DNA of 64,000 nt from an uncultured Lachnospiraceae bacterium (GTDB lineage: Bacteria; Bacillota; Clostridia; Lachnospirales; Lachnospiraceae). The position numbers and the translations under genes were made by a program. The stretch lies in assembly GCA_910577955.1 (NCBI GenBank), contig CAJTNC010000006.1, forward strand, positions 62,001 to 126,000. The letters run 5' to 3'. The first letter of the stretch is position 1. Each line of letters starts with the position of its first letter. The notes beneath the pieces are model-generated. The model worked only from the letters and a program-made list of their open reading frames with translations. It searched no databases and was not told where the DNA came from. Of the stretch, positions 1-8,681 are shown in pieces.

Positions 1-714
1 ATAAACAGTCTCCTGATAAACAATGCTCAAAATATCTTCCGACATATAAGCTATATTTCCGGCCACTTCAGCTATAATACCGTCACTGTAACCATACTCT
101 TCATAATCCGACCCGTAATAATCATACAGACCTCCTCTGTAGTCTTCCTCATAGTAATCTATGAGGCCTTCCCACTCCTCGCAGATCACATCGTTGATGT
201 AATCCACATTCGGCACGTCCCCGCTCACCACCGGATAACTGTAGTAAATATAGGTACAGTCCCTATCCTCATATTCTTTGTCTTCCATTTCCACAGAATA
301 GGCAAGTCCATCCACTCTGTTGTCCGCAGGAAGTGAAAAATATTCGCCTGTCGCATATCCCTCAATGTCCTCGTCATGCGTAGAACGGTCAAACCTCTCC
401 CGCGGATCTTCTTTCTCATCCCCGAAATAATGAAACTCCCCGTCCTCTCCATAGTAGCCAAATCCGGCATCCTGCTCCGGTTCCCCGTAATAGTGGAAGT
501 ATCCGTCGTCATCATAGTAACCGTAATCAAAGGCGTCCGTCTCATCCTCTGCGTTCGCCTCCAGCCACCGATCCAGTTTTCCGTTCCGGCTAAGCTCCAC
601 AAACTGCATCATCACGGCGATACAGCCGGCAAAAAGCCCCGCAAAAACAAGGGTCACAACAACTCCTATCGCAATATTTCTGCCTCTGTTTGTATGATTA
701 TTTTCCGGATACAT
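1..714 (-). CDS. Membrane-anchored protein, DUF4163/DUF3298-like, C-terminus cut by window edge
   Basis: The frame is open from an ATG at 714 to the window edge (238 codons) with no stop, so the gene continues beyond base 1. Residues about 13-36 form one hydrophobic segment after a short polar N-terminus, suggesting a membrane anchor with the rest outside. Residues about 58-106 are an acidic, Tyr-rich linker with two similar units (GYYDDDGYFHYYG and GYYGEDGEFHYFG). The distal part, with YYSYPVVSG and later EDILSIVYQ, resembles the DUF4163/DUF3298 fold found in RsiV-like and PdaC-like secreted proteins. That assignment is inference from motif shape. The function is unknown. It lies 56 bases upstream of the cinA stop, on the same strand. 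Confidence 0.7.
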   Translation of the reverse strand, partial: MYPENNHTNRGRNIAIGVVVTLVFAGLFAGCIAVMMQFVELSRNGKLDRWLEANAEDETDAFDYGYYDDDGYFHYYGEPEQDAGFGYYGEDGEFHYFGDEKEDPRERFDRSTHDEDIEGYATGEYFSLPADNRVDGLAYSVEMEDKEYEDRDCTYIYYSYPVVSGDVPNVDYINDVICEEWEGLIDYYEEDYRGGLYDYYGSDYEEYGYSDGIIAEVAGNIAYMSEDILSIVYQETVY

Positions 715-770
715 TTATGTTCCTCTCCTATGTCAAAATCGATTCTTCTCTATGTTTTGCAAATTGCGCC

Positions 771-2033
771 CTACTCTGCGAACATCACATTGCTACAATA
801 CTGTAAAATACACTCCCGCATCAGCCCCAGCGCCGCTGAAACCGAAGCTTCCCTGATCTTATTCCTGTTTCCTTTGAAATGATATTCTTTTACCACGCTC
901 TCCCCGCGCACCTGACAACCGATATAGACAAGCCCCACCGGCTTCTCCTCACTGCCGCCGTCGGGTCCCGCGATACCGGTGACGGAAACCACCACATCCG
1001 CTTTGCTGAGTATGGCTGCCCCTTTCGCCATCTCCTTCGCTACCACTTCACTGACTGCGCCGTACTTTTCCAAAGAGTTTCTCTTTACGCCGAATAACTT
1101 TCTCTTTGTCTTGTTGGAATAACTCACATAGCCCGCCTTGAACACTTCGGATGCCCCCGGCACATTGATCAGTCTTGCTGAAAGCAGACCGCCTGTGCAG
1201 GATTCCGCCGTGGACACGGTCAGCCCGTTCGCCGTCAGAAGATCAACCACCGATTTCTCCAGCGTTACTTCCGTATCTGTCGTGTAGATACTGTTGCCGA
1301 ACCTGCCCTTCAATTCTTTCACCACGGGTTTTACAAGTTTTCTCGCCTCTTTTTCACTCTCGGCTTTCGCCGTCACACGCAGATGCACCTCACCGGTCTT
1401 CGCGTAAGTAGCGATCGTCGGATTGCTCTGAGCGGCGATCATATCTTTTATCATCGTCTCCGCGATGCTCTCTCCCACTCCGCAAACCTTCACCGTTTTG
1501 GAATAGATCACCCCGGGCTGCAGTTCACTCAAATAGGGGAAAATACTTTTTTCAAACATCGGCCGCATCTCGCCCGGCGGTCCCGGCAGGAGGATCACAT
1601 GCTTGCCGTCCTTTTCAATGATCATCCCCGGCGCCGTGCCGTTCTCGTTATCGATGATAATGGCTCCCTCCGGCGCAAGCGCCTGCTTCCAGTTGTTTTC
1701 TGTCACATCCAGACCTCTGGTTTCCATGTATTCTTTGATTCGCTCTCTGCTGTGGCCATCCTCCACCAGCTTGAGCCCCAGCACTTTCGCCGTCACTTCC
1801 TTTGTCAAATCGTCCTGGGTAGGCCCAAGCCCTCCGCCCAGTATCACGATATCCGACCGCTCAAGAGCCATCTGCAGCGTCCCCTGCAGTCTCTCCGCAT
1901 TGTCTCCGACCACACTCTGATAATAGCAGGAAAGTCCTAACCCCGCACACTGCTCCGCCAGATACGCCGCATTGGTATTGACGATATTCCCCAGCAAAAT
2001 CTCCGTTCCCACACTGATCAATTCTACGACCAT
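771..2033 (-). CDS. cinA: CinA family nicotinamide-nucleotide amidase
   Basis: 420-residue protein of the usual CinA length. The N-terminal half is a MoaB/MoeA-like (COG1058) domain beginning VELISVGTEILLGNIVNTN, with GGLGPTQDDLT. The C-terminal half is the NMN deamidase domain with TAESCTGG and the following VPGASEVF. In other bacteria this activity recycles NMN to NaMN, and the gene is linked to competence and DNA damage. The ATG at 2033 is chosen because it starts the family's first strand and has AGGAG a few bases upstream. The frame is open further upstream, but that extension only reads antisense-like sequence within pgsA. It is the last gene of the yicC-to-cinA run, 17 bases after pgsA. 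Confidence 0.95.
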   Translation of the reverse strand: MVVELISVGTEILLGNIVNTNAAYLAEQCAGLGLSCYYQSVVGDNAERLQGTLQMALERSDIVILGGGLGPTQDDLTKEVTAKVLGLKLVEDGHSRERIKEYMETRGLDVTENNWKQALAPEGAIIIDNENGTAPGMIIEKDGKHVILLPGPPGEMRPMFEKSIFPYLSELQPGVIYSKTVKVCGVGESIAETMIKDMIAAQSNPTIATYAKTGEVHLRVTAKAESEKEARKLVKPVVKELKGRFGNSIYTTDTEVTLEKSVVDLLTANGLTVSTAESCTGGLLSARLINVPGASEVFKAGYVSYSNKTKRKLFGVKRNSLEKYGAVSEVVAKEMAKGAAILSKADVVVSVTGIAGPDGGSEEKPVGLVYIGCQVRGESVVKEYHFKGNRNKIREASVSAALGLMRECILQYCSNVMFAE

Positions 2034-2050
2034 ATCCTTCTCCTGTCCCT

Positions 2051-2623
2051 CTACTTTGTCCCCTGCATCACTTCTTTGTTCTTCACCAGATAATCCACTA
2101 ATGACACCACTGTCAGTATCAACGATATCCACATGACGATCCCCGTCACCGGCGAAAGCGCCGGTATGTTGGCAATCATCAAAATAACCATGACCATCTG
2201 GAACGTTGTCTTGAATTTTCCCCAATAACTTGCCGCGATCACCCTGCCGTTATCCGAAGCGATCAGACGGAAACCGCTGATCACGAACTCCCTGCTGATG
2301 ATGAGGATCACGATCCACGCAGGTATCCTGCCCATGGCAGTTAAACAGATCATCGCGGAACAGACCAACAGCTTATCAGCTAACGGATCCATAAACTTTC
2401 CGAAATTGGTGATCAGATCATACTTTCTCGCAATCTTTCCGTCCAAAAGATCCGTCAGGCTGGCAACCACAAAAATTGCCAGCGCAATATAATCCGTATA
2501 TGGCGCAATGCCGCCAAACAGTGCCATAAACCATCCCCAGCCCTCAAAGCCGCCAAGCAGCAACACTACAAAAGGCACGATCAGCACCATGCGAAATACC
2601 GTCAACTTATTCGGCAGATTCAT
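2051..2623 (-). CDS. pgsA: CDP-diacylglycerol--glycerol-3-phosphate 3-phosphatidyltransferase
   Basis: 190-residue integral membrane enzyme that makes phosphatidylglycerophosphate, the first committed step to phosphatidylglycerol and cardiolipin. The CDP-alcohol phosphotransferase signature is present: LTDLLDGKIAR followed by GKFMDPLADK, containing the Asp residues that bind metal and CDP. The protein starts MNLPNKLTVFR, typical of PgsA, and is hydrophobic throughout with about five to six membrane segments. The start overlaps the last 17 bases of rimO, pointing to translational coupling. cinA follows. The order rimO-pgsA-cinA is common in Clostridia. Confidence 0.95.
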   Translation of the reverse strand: MNLPNKLTVFRMVLIVPFVVLLLGGFEGWGWFMALFGGIAPYTDYIALAIFVVASLTDLLDGKIARKYDLITNFGKFMDPLADKLLVCSAMICLTAMGRIPAWIVILIISREFVISGFRLIASDNGRVIAASYWGKFKTTFQMVMVILMIANIPALSPVTGIVMWISLILTVVSLVDYLVKNKEVMQGTK

Positions 2624-3959
2624 TCTTTATTCCTCCCGTCAGATCATATCCGCTGCTGCCTGTCACCTGCACCGTGACAAAGCTTCCTGAATCCAGCTCT
2701 CTCTCAGATGATAAAAACAGATATCCGTCCACATTCGGCGCATCCATATAAGTTCTCGCCACATAGACGCCTTCTTCCGGAAGATATCCCTCTATCACCG
2801 CTTCCAGTTCTTTTCCCACCTTTTCTTCCGCTTTTTCAAAAGCGATCTCCTGCTGCAGTTCCATCAGTTCATCCCGCCGCTTTTGTCTGATCTCCTCCGG
2901 GATCTGATCAGGCAGAAGCACCGCCGGTGTATCCTCCTCAGGAGAATATGCAAAAACGCCCAGCCTGTCAAATTCCATCTCGTTGACAAACCGGTACAAT
3001 TCCTCAAAATCCTCCTCCCGCTCCCCCGGAAAACCGGAAATAAGCGTAGTCCGCAGACAAATATCCGGAATCTCACCGCGGAGTTTTCCGATGATCTCCT
3101 GCAGATCTTTCTTTGTAGTCCGCCGTCCCATGCGCTTTAATACCTCATCTGATGCATGCTGGATAGGGATATCCAGATAACGGCAGATCTTTTGCTCCTC
3201 CTTTATGACTTCAATCAGTTCCTCTGTGATCTCCTCAGGATAACAGTACAGAATCCGAATCCAGTGCAGTTCCTCTATCTGACATAATTCCCGCAGCAAT
3301 TGCGGCAGCATTTTCTTCCCATAGAGATCCACTCCGTACAGAGTCGTCTCCTGAGCCACAAGAATCAACTCTCTGACGCCCTCCGACACAAGCCCGCGAG
3401 CCTCCTCCAAAAGCCTCTCCATCGGCGTGCTTCGATAGCTTCCCCGTATCTTAGGTATGATACAGTAAGTACAGCGCTTATCACAGCCTTCCGCGATCTT
3501 CAGATAAGCATAGTGGCCGCCGGTGGTGACCATCCGTCTACCGCTTGAAAAGCAGGCGTCGCCCTCTCCTATATGATTTCTCGCCGCCCCGGCCAACGTC
3601 TCCTCCACAGCCTGTGCGATACTATGGATATCCGTAATGCCAATCACCGCATCCACCTCGGGGATCTCTGTCTGTATCTCCTCCCTGTAACGCTCAGCAA
3701 GGCACCCTGTCACAAGAAAAGCTTTCACCTGCCCGGTCTTTTTCCATTCCGCCATCTCCAGTATCGTCTCGATGCTTTCCTCTTTGGCGTCCCTGATAAA
3801 GCAGCAGGTATTGACGATGACAATATCCGCCTCCCTCTCCTCCTGTGTAAACGTATATCCGTTCTCCGCCAGTTTCCCCAGCATCACTTCCGTGTCCACC
3901 AGATTTTTGTCACAGCCCAGAGAAATGAATAATATCTTCCTATCTTCTTTTCCACTCAT
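2607..3959 (-). CDS. rimO: Ribosomal protein S12 methylthiotransferase RimO
   Basis: 450-residue radical SAM enzyme with the three expected domains. The N-terminal UPF0004 domain starts KILFISLGCDKNLVDTE and has further Cys residues for the first Fe-S cluster (VNTCCF, TGCLAERY). The central radical SAM domain has the CxxxCxxC cluster motif in EGCDKRCTYCIIP. A C-terminal TRAM domain (about 380-450) binds RNA. The reaction adds a methylthio group to a conserved Asp of S12. The SLGCDKN start and neighbours point to RimO rather than the tRNA enzyme MiaB. It precedes pgsA with a 17-base overlap. Confidence 0.94.
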   Translation of the reverse strand: MSGKEDRKILFISLGCDKNLVDTEVMLGKLAENGYTFTQEEREADIVIVNTCCFIRDAKEESIETILEMAEWKKTGQVKAFLVTGCLAERYREEIQTEIPEVDAVIGITDIHSIAQAVEETLAGAARNHIGEGDACFSSGRRMVTTGGHYAYLKIAEGCDKRCTYCIIPKIRGSYRSTPMERLLEEARGLVSEGVRELILVAQETTLYGVDLYGKKMLPQLLRELCQIEELHWIRILYCYPEEITEELIEVIKEEQKICRYLDIPIQHASDEVLKRMGRRTTKKDLQEIIGKLRGEIPDICLRTTLISGFPGEREEDFEELYRFVNEMEFDRLGVFAYSPEEDTPAVLLPDQIPEEIRQKRRDELMELQQEIAFEKAEEKVGKELEAVIEGYLPEEGVYVARTYMDAPNVDGYLFLSSERELDSGSFVTVQVTGSSGYDLTGGIKNESAE

Positions 3960-4042
3960 CCGCCCTGTTCCCCGCGCATAAAAGTTGCGGAAAAACTCCC
4001 GTTTCTCCGCGTCCTTCGAGTCTCTTCTCTCCTGCCGTATCC

Positions 4043-4282
4043 TTACTCATCATCCTCGTTAAGAATGTGGATTCTGCCCTGTTCCAACTCGCTGACCGCA
4101 ACGGAAAGCGGTTTTTCCACAGATAAATTATCCACCATCGGATCATCGCCCGCAATCAGCTGTCTTGCCCGTTTAGCGGTCGCCATAACGATAGAATATC
4201 TGCTGTTCACAACCGGTGCCTCCCCCGGTTCTACCTCACTGTTCACTACTTTCATTAAATCTGCATACGATGGATGTAACAT
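4043..4282 (-). CDS. rpoZ: DNA-directed RNA polymerase subunit omega
   Basis: 79-residue protein with the omega-subunit pattern: N-terminal PSYADLMK, a central helix NSRYSIVMATAKRARQL, and a conserved basic stretch. Omega helps assemble the RNA polymerase beta' subunit. The ATG at 4282 is preferred over one six codons upstream because the upstream codons themselves contain the ribosome-binding sequence AAAGGAGAG. The start is 15 bases past the gmk stop. The gmk-rpoZ order is widespread in Firmicutes. The C-terminus is short and acidic. Confidence 0.93.
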   Translation of the reverse strand: MLHPSYADLMKVVNSEVEPGEAPVVNSRYSIVMATAKRARQLIAGDDPMVDNLSVEKPLSVAVSELEQGRIHILNEDDE

Positions 4283-4296
4283 CACTTTCTCTCCTT

Positions 4297-4917
4297 TCAC
4301 AATCTGCTTAGACCATCCCGAATGGCCTCGATCAGCTCCTCATTTCTGCCCGGCATACTACGGGCGGCTTCGATCAGGCTGTGGAGTTTTCTAACCCCTT
4401 CTTCCACCTCATCATTTATCAGAATATAATCGTACTTCTCAATGACATCGACCTCTTCAGCCGCCCGACGCATTCGTTTTCTGATCACATCTTCCGTCTC
4501 TGTTCCTCTGTTTTTCAGTCTTTTATAGAGTTCTTCAGCGTTCGGCGGCAGCACAAAGACTAAAACCGCATCGGGAAAACGTTCCTTCACCTTTAACGCT
4601 CCCTGTACTTCAATCTCCAGAACAACGTTCTTTCCTGCCGACCTCTGCTCCTCCACATAGGCTTTCGGCGTTCCGTAATAGTTTTCCACATAAGTGGCGT
4701 ATTCAATCAACCCATCCGTCTCTATTTCCTGTTCAAATTTTTCCCTTGACACAAAAAAGTATTCTCTGCCGTGAACCTCCCCCGGTCTCGGCAGCCTTGT
4801 AGTCATAGAGACAGACAGTGCATACTCTTCATATTCCTCTATCAGGCGCTTCATGAGCGTCCCCTTGCCGCAACCTGCAAAACCTGAAACTACAATTAAA
4901 AGTCCCCTCTTTGTCAT
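4297..4917 (-). CDS. gmk: Guanylate kinase
   Basis: 206-residue cytoplasmic kinase that converts GMP to GDP with ATP. The P-loop is SGFAGCGKGT, slightly different from the common GPSGxGKxT but with the GxxGxGKxT core intact. The GMP-binding region follows with SVSMTTRLPRPGEVHGREY and a lid segment. Length is normal. It sits between remA (3 bases upstream) and rpoZ, in the order yicC-remA-gmk-rpoZ known from Bacillus and Clostridia. Confidence 0.96.
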   Translation of the reverse strand: MTKRGLLIVVSGFAGCGKGTLMKRLIEEYEEYALSVSMTTRLPRPGEVHGREYFFVSREKFEQEIETDGLIEYATYVENYYGTPKAYVEEQRSAGKNVVLEIEVQGALKVKERFPDAVLVFVLPPNAEELYKRLKNRGTETEDVIRKRMRRAAEEVDVIEKYDYILINDEVEEGVRKLHSLIEAARSMPGRNEELIEAIRDGLSRL

Positions 4918-4920
4918 CCG

Positions 4921-5181
4921 TTAATCCTCTTTTGTCAATTCGAGAGAAACGCCCGCCCGTCCCGCAAGAGTCTCCGGCGTCAGTGCCGACAGTACCACGC
5001 TGCCGTTCTCCATAACAAGCACCGCTTTCGTTTTGCGTCCCTGCGTCGCATCGATCGCCGTCCGTTTTTCCTTTGCCCCCTGCACCATACGTCTTACGGG
5101 TGCAGAATCCGGACCGACGATGGCTATGATCTTTTCCGCGTTTATCATATTTCCGAATCCGATATGAATCAGTTTACTCAA
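4921..5181 (-). CDS. remA: Extracellular matrix regulator RemA (DUF370)
   Basis: 86-residue DUF370 protein. It begins with HIGFGNMINAEKIIAIV and has the PVRRMVQGAKEK basic segment typical of the family. In Bacillus subtilis RemA is a DNA-binding activator of matrix genes. In Clostridia the role is not established, so only the family assignment is firm. The start overlaps the end of yicC by 8 bases and gmk follows 3 bases after the stop, so the three are probably co-translated. Confidence 0.92.
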   Translation of the reverse strand: MSKLIHIGFGNMINAEKIIAIVGPDSAPVRRMVQGAKEKRTAIDATQGRKTKAVLVMENGSVVLSALTPETLAGRAGVSLELTKED

Positions 5182-6052
5182 TGTTTTGAATCTGCTCCCT
5201 CACTTTTTCAATTTCGTTCTTCAGTTCGATTGCCCTGTCGGAAATTTCCAGATCATTTGCTTTGGAAAGAATCGTGTTTGCTTCCCTGTTCATCTCCTGC
5301 GCAATAAAATCCAGTTTTCTGCCCACACTGCCCTCGGCAAGGAGAGTCTTCTTCGTACTCTCCACATGGCTTTTTAAACGAACCAGTTCCTCGTCCACGC
5401 ACACTTTGTCGGCGAACATAGTCACTTCCATATAAAGTCTGTTCTCATCGATCTGGACATCTCCCAACAGTTCGCATACTTTCTCCCGCAGTTTTTCCCT
5501 GTACTCCTGAATCAGCTTAGGAGAGCGCTCTGTGATAAACTCCACATGCCCGAGCATAGCGTCCAGTTTTTCATTCAGATCTGCCAGCAGATTCTCACCC
5601 TCCGCAGTCCTCGTCTTCACAAAGTTTTCCGCCGCGCCGCGCAGTGCCTCCTCGATATCTTTCCAGAGTTCTTCCTCATCGATATTGTGTTCTTCCATCC
5701 CAAAGACTTCCGGATATCTTGAGAGCGTGGAGACCCGGATGTCATCGTCTAATCCAAACTCTTCCGCCATCTCGCGCAGATAAGTCAGATACTCCTTCGC
5801 AAGCGCCTTATTATACTTCAGCGCGCCGCTGTCCTCTCTGTAGTCTTCACAAGTGATAAAAACATCCACCTTGCCTCTGGAAATATAATTTTTCAATTCC
5901 GTCCGTATGGCGCTTTCAAAAAAATTGAGTTTCTTCGGCATCTTGATACTCACATCGAGATACCTGTGATTGACGGACTTCATCTCCACCGTCAGCTTTC
6001 TGTCTTTTCCCGTCACCTCGCATCTTCCGAAGCCGGTCATGCTTTTGATCAT
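5174..6052 (-). CDS. YicC/YloC family endoribonuclease
   Basis: 292-residue protein of the YicC family (YicC_N plus DUF1732). The N-terminus MIKSMTGFGRCE and the early MKSVNHRYLDVSIKMP are hallmark sequences. The C-terminus, with GRKLDFIAQEMNREANTI and AIELKNEIEKVREQIQN, is the DUF1732 helical end. Escherichia coli YicC is a ribonuclease affecting sRNA stability, and that is the basis for the product name. It is the first gene of the housekeeping run. About 30 bases separate it from the 6083-6652 gene upstream, so read-through from there is possible. Confidence 0.92.
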   Translation of the reverse strand: MIKSMTGFGRCEVTGKDRKLTVEMKSVNHRYLDVSIKMPKKLNFFESAIRTELKNYISRGKVDVFITCEDYREDSGALKYNKALAKEYLTYLREMAEEFGLDDDIRVSTLSRYPEVFGMEEHNIDEEELWKDIEEALRGAAENFVKTRTAEGENLLADLNEKLDAMLGHVEFITERSPKLIQEYREKLREKVCELLGDVQIDENRLYMEVTMFADKVCVDEELVRLKSHVESTKKTLLAEGSVGRKLDFIAQEMNREANTILSKANDLEISDRAIELKNEIEKVREQIQNIE

Positions 6053-6082
6053 GGTCTTTTGCCCCTCTTCCGTATCCCGGCG

Positions 6083-6652
6083 CTACACCGCCAGATCTAT
6101 ATTATTTCCCCTGAATCCCATACCATGCTGAAATTTCCTTTCTTTCTGGTAAGGGTTATCCTCATTGGGATAGCTAATCTTTGTGTGAGTCGTGCCGCCG
6201 GACACATAAGTCCTGCCGCACTCCGGACAGATCGCCGTGTGGATGCTGACGGAAGCCTGAATCACTTTACCGCCGTCCTGTTCGGCTTTATTGTAAGCGT
6301 TTGACACATGCTCTCCCTCATGAGCCCTTACCCTCGCGCCCGCGCTGGAAGGCGAAATATGCTGTGCCGACTTAAAAGAAACGTTCTCGTCGGAACCGTC
6401 CTGATATTTCCGTTCCTTACAAGTCTTACACTCTTCGGGTGAAGACGTTCGTCCGGGCTTTTTAACGGAATCCTTATCTCCTGAAACTTCCTTTGCCTTC
6501 TCGGTTCCGGAAATTCCCGGTATATTTTTCTCATCCGCCCTCTCTTCTCCCGGCATGAACGGCGTGATAACAAGGACCGCCTCCTCTCCGGGACGCCCCC
6601 AAATCTTTTGCCATGCGGCTTCATATGGATTTTGCAGACCTTCGATATTCAT
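6083..6652 (-). CDS. Putative zinc metalloprotease-like protein (SprA-related, HExxH)
   Basis: 189-residue protein with no signal peptide or membrane segment. The middle is a low-complexity, Lys/Ser-rich linker. A CxxC pair (CKTCKERKY, about residue 95) precedes the segment ARVRAHEGEHVSNAYNKA, whose HEGEH matches the HExxH zinc-protease pattern seen in SprA-related proteins. A second CxxC pair (CPECGRTYVSGGTT) follows, then a polar end. The arrangement suggests a small metal-binding protein with a catalytic or structural zinc. The substrate is unknown. The gene starts the minus-strand transcription unit that continues into yicC and is divergent from rqcH. Confidence 0.6.
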   Translation of the reverse strand: MNIEGLQNPYEAAWQKIWGRPGEEAVLVITPFMPGEERADEKNIPGISGTEKAKEVSGDKDSVKKPGRTSSPEECKTCKERKYQDGSDENVSFKSAQHISPSSAGARVRAHEGEHVSNAYNKAEQDGGKVIQASVSIHTAICPECGRTYVSGGTTHTKISYPNEDNPYQKERKFQHGMGFRGNNIDLAV

Positions 6653-6792
6653 ATCCTTTTACCTGTGAATGTGATAGATATGGTTTCTGCAGCCAGACAA
6701 ATTCCCGCCCTTTCCGTCGGGCCTGTCTGCCGCTCGAAATCCTGATTTATATAAATTGTAGCACAAAAACAAGAAAGAGGAAATACCCTATC

Positions 6793-6821
6793 TTGTTTTT
6801 CGCAAATAAATTTGCTATTTT
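6793..6821 (+). promoter_or_regulatory. Candidate sigma-A promoter for rqcH
   Basis: TTGTTT at 6793-6798 and TATTTT at 6816-6821 are separated by 17 bases, about 60 bases before the rqcH start. The match to the -10 consensus is only moderate. The region between the two divergent genes is AT-rich and also contains a short inverted repeat (ACAAGA at about 6770, TCTTGT at about 6791). Confidence 0.45.
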
Positions 6822-6881
6822 CCCCCTGTGATGCTACTATGTAAATATTCTACCGATTTAACAAAAAAGGAGACATACACT

Positions 6882-8675
6882 ATGGCTTTTGACGGCGTTA
6901 CGATCGCCGCTCTTGTAAAAGAATGCAAAGATCTTCTGACAGGCGCGCGCATCTATAAAATTGCACAGCCGGAGGCTGATGAACTGCAGCTCACGCTGAA
7001 AACAAAAACAGGACAGCACTACCTGCTGCTCTCCGCCAGCGCATCCCTCCCTCTGATCTATCTGACAGGCAGGACAAAACAGAGTCCTATGACGGCTCCC
7101 AATTTCTGCATGCTGCTCAGAAAACATATCCAGAACGGGCGCATTGTTTCCATCACACAGCCCGGTCTCGAGCGGATCATGCAGATCGACATCGAGCATA
7201 TGAGTGAACTGGGGGATCTGTGCAGAAAAAAACTGATCGTGGAAGTGATGGGTAAACACAGCAACATCATCTTCTGCAGCGAAGAGGATGTGATTATCGA
7301 CAGCATCAAACATATTTCCGGCATGGTAAGCTCTGTCAGAGAAGTGCTGCCCGGAAAAACTTATTTTATTCCGAAAACCGAAGATAAAGCAGATCCGGCA
7401 GCATTTATGGAAAATTCTTTATCCGAATCTGACCGGAAAAAGCAATTTCATGACCTTGTATTTCAAAAACCGACTCCCTTATACAAGGCGTTGTACTCCT
7501 CTTTCACCGGCTTCTCACCTATTTTAGCGCAGGAGCTTTGCTTTCTGGCGGGCCTTGACCCCGACCGCTCCGCTCTCAGTTACAGGCAGGAGTCCTCTGC
7601 TGCCCGGACGGAAGTTTCCGGAGCGGACTTCGAGTTGCTCTACAGGCAGTTTGCCGTTTTGATGAAAGAAGTGACAACCGGCTGCTTTTCTCCGGTCATT
7701 TACTACGATGGGAAAAGCCCTGTGGAATTTTCTGCTCTGCCCATGAAACTGTATCGCGATGCTGTCTCCAAAAGTTTTTCTTCCATCTCGGAACTTCTGG
7801 AGACTTATTATGCGGAAAAAAATGCACAGACGCGGATCAGACAGCGGTCTGCAGACCTTCGAAAGATCGTTCAGACCATTCTGGAGCGCACTGTGAAAAA
7901 ATATGATCTTCAGTGCCGCCAGATAAAGGACACGGAAAAGCGGGAGAAATATAAGCTTTACGGAGAACTGCTGCACACCTACGGCTACGACGCCGAGCCC
8001 GGTGCAAAATCTTTGGAAGCCTTAAACTACTATACAAATGAGACTATTGCGATCCCTCTTGATCCTACCCTCACCGCCGCGGAAAATGCGAAGAAGTATT
8101 TTGAAAAATACGGGAAACTGAAACGTACTTATGAGACGCTATCCGAACTTACCGTGCAGGTGAAGGAAGAGATCGATCATCTGGAATCCATCACAGCCTC
8201 CTTAGACATCGCCGAACAGGAATCCGATCTTGTGGAGATCAAGGAGGAGCTGATCGCGGCGGGCTACATCCGCAGAAAAGGCGGCGCAAAAAAGGAAAAG
8301 ATCACCAGCAAACCTTTCCACTATATCAGCAGCGACGGTTTCCATATGTACGTCGGGAAAAACAATTTCCAGAACGATGAACTGACCTTTAAGTTCGCCG
8401 TCGGGAACGACTGGTGGTTCCATGCCAAAGGCCAGCCCGGCTCCCATGTGATCGTCCGCACCGAGGGGGCCGAGCTGCCCGACGCTACCTTTGAGGAGGC
8501 CGCAAGACTTGCCGCCCACTACTCCAAGGGACGAGGACAAGAGAAGGTGGAGATCGACTACACCGAAAAAAAGAACGTGAAAAAACCCGGCGGAGCCAAA
8601 CCGGGATTTGTAGTCTACTATACGAACTATTCCATGATGATCGATTCCGACATCTCGGAAATCAGGCAGTTGTGA
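6882..8675 (+). CDS. rqcH: Rqc2/RqcH-like NFACT protein (ribosome quality control)
   Basis: 597-residue protein of the NFACT family, once called fibronectin-binding protein. The N-terminal NFACT-N domain starts MAFDGVTIAALVKEC. A long coiled coil fills roughly residues 280-460. The C-terminal NFACT-R domain has NDWWFHAKGQPGSHVIVR. In Bacillus, RqcH binds obstructed 50S subunits and recruits tRNA-Ala to add alanine tails to stalled peptides. The ATG at 6882 is chosen over in-frame ones 18 or so codons upstream because AAAAAAGGAGA lies at the right distance and the protein start fits the family. It ends 6 bases from the convergent radical SAM gene. Confidence 0.93.
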   Translation: MAFDGVTIAALVKECKDLLTGARIYKIAQPEADELQLTLKTKTGQHYLLLSASASLPLIYLTGRTKQSPMTAPNFCMLLRKHIQNGRIVSITQPGLERIMQIDIEHMSELGDLCRKKLIVEVMGKHSNIIFCSEEDVIIDSIKHISGMVSSVREVLPGKTYFIPKTEDKADPAAFMENSLSESDRKKQFHDLVFQKPTPLYKALYSSFTGFSPILAQELCFLAGLDPDRSALSYRQESSAARTEVSGADFELLYRQFAVLMKEVTTGCFSPVIYYDGKSPVEFSALPMKLYRDAVSKSFSSISELLETYYAEKNAQTRIRQRSADLRKIVQTILERTVKKYDLQCRQIKDTEKREKYKLYGELLHTYGYDAEPGAKSLEALNYYTNETIAIPLDPTLTAAENAKKYFEKYGKLKRTYETLSELTVQVKEEIDHLESITASLDIAEQESDLVEIKEELIAAGYIRRKGGAKKEKITSKPFHYISSDGFHMYVGKNNFQNDELTFKFAVGNDWWFHAKGQPGSHVIVRTEGAELPDATFEEAARLAAHYSKGRGQEKVEIDYTEKKNVKKPGGAKPGFVVYYTNYSMMIDSDISEIRQL

Positions 8676-8681
8676 TAACAT

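Noticed and set aside
225..602. Alternative minus-strand frame near the window start
   Set aside because: It overlaps the truncated DUF4163-like gene in another frame; the true frame is open to the window edge and carries a membrane anchor.
6765..6800. Inverted repeat ACAAGA/TCTTGT as a terminator
   Set aside because: It lies in a divergent promoter region; the arms are only about seven bases and no transcript would need ending there.
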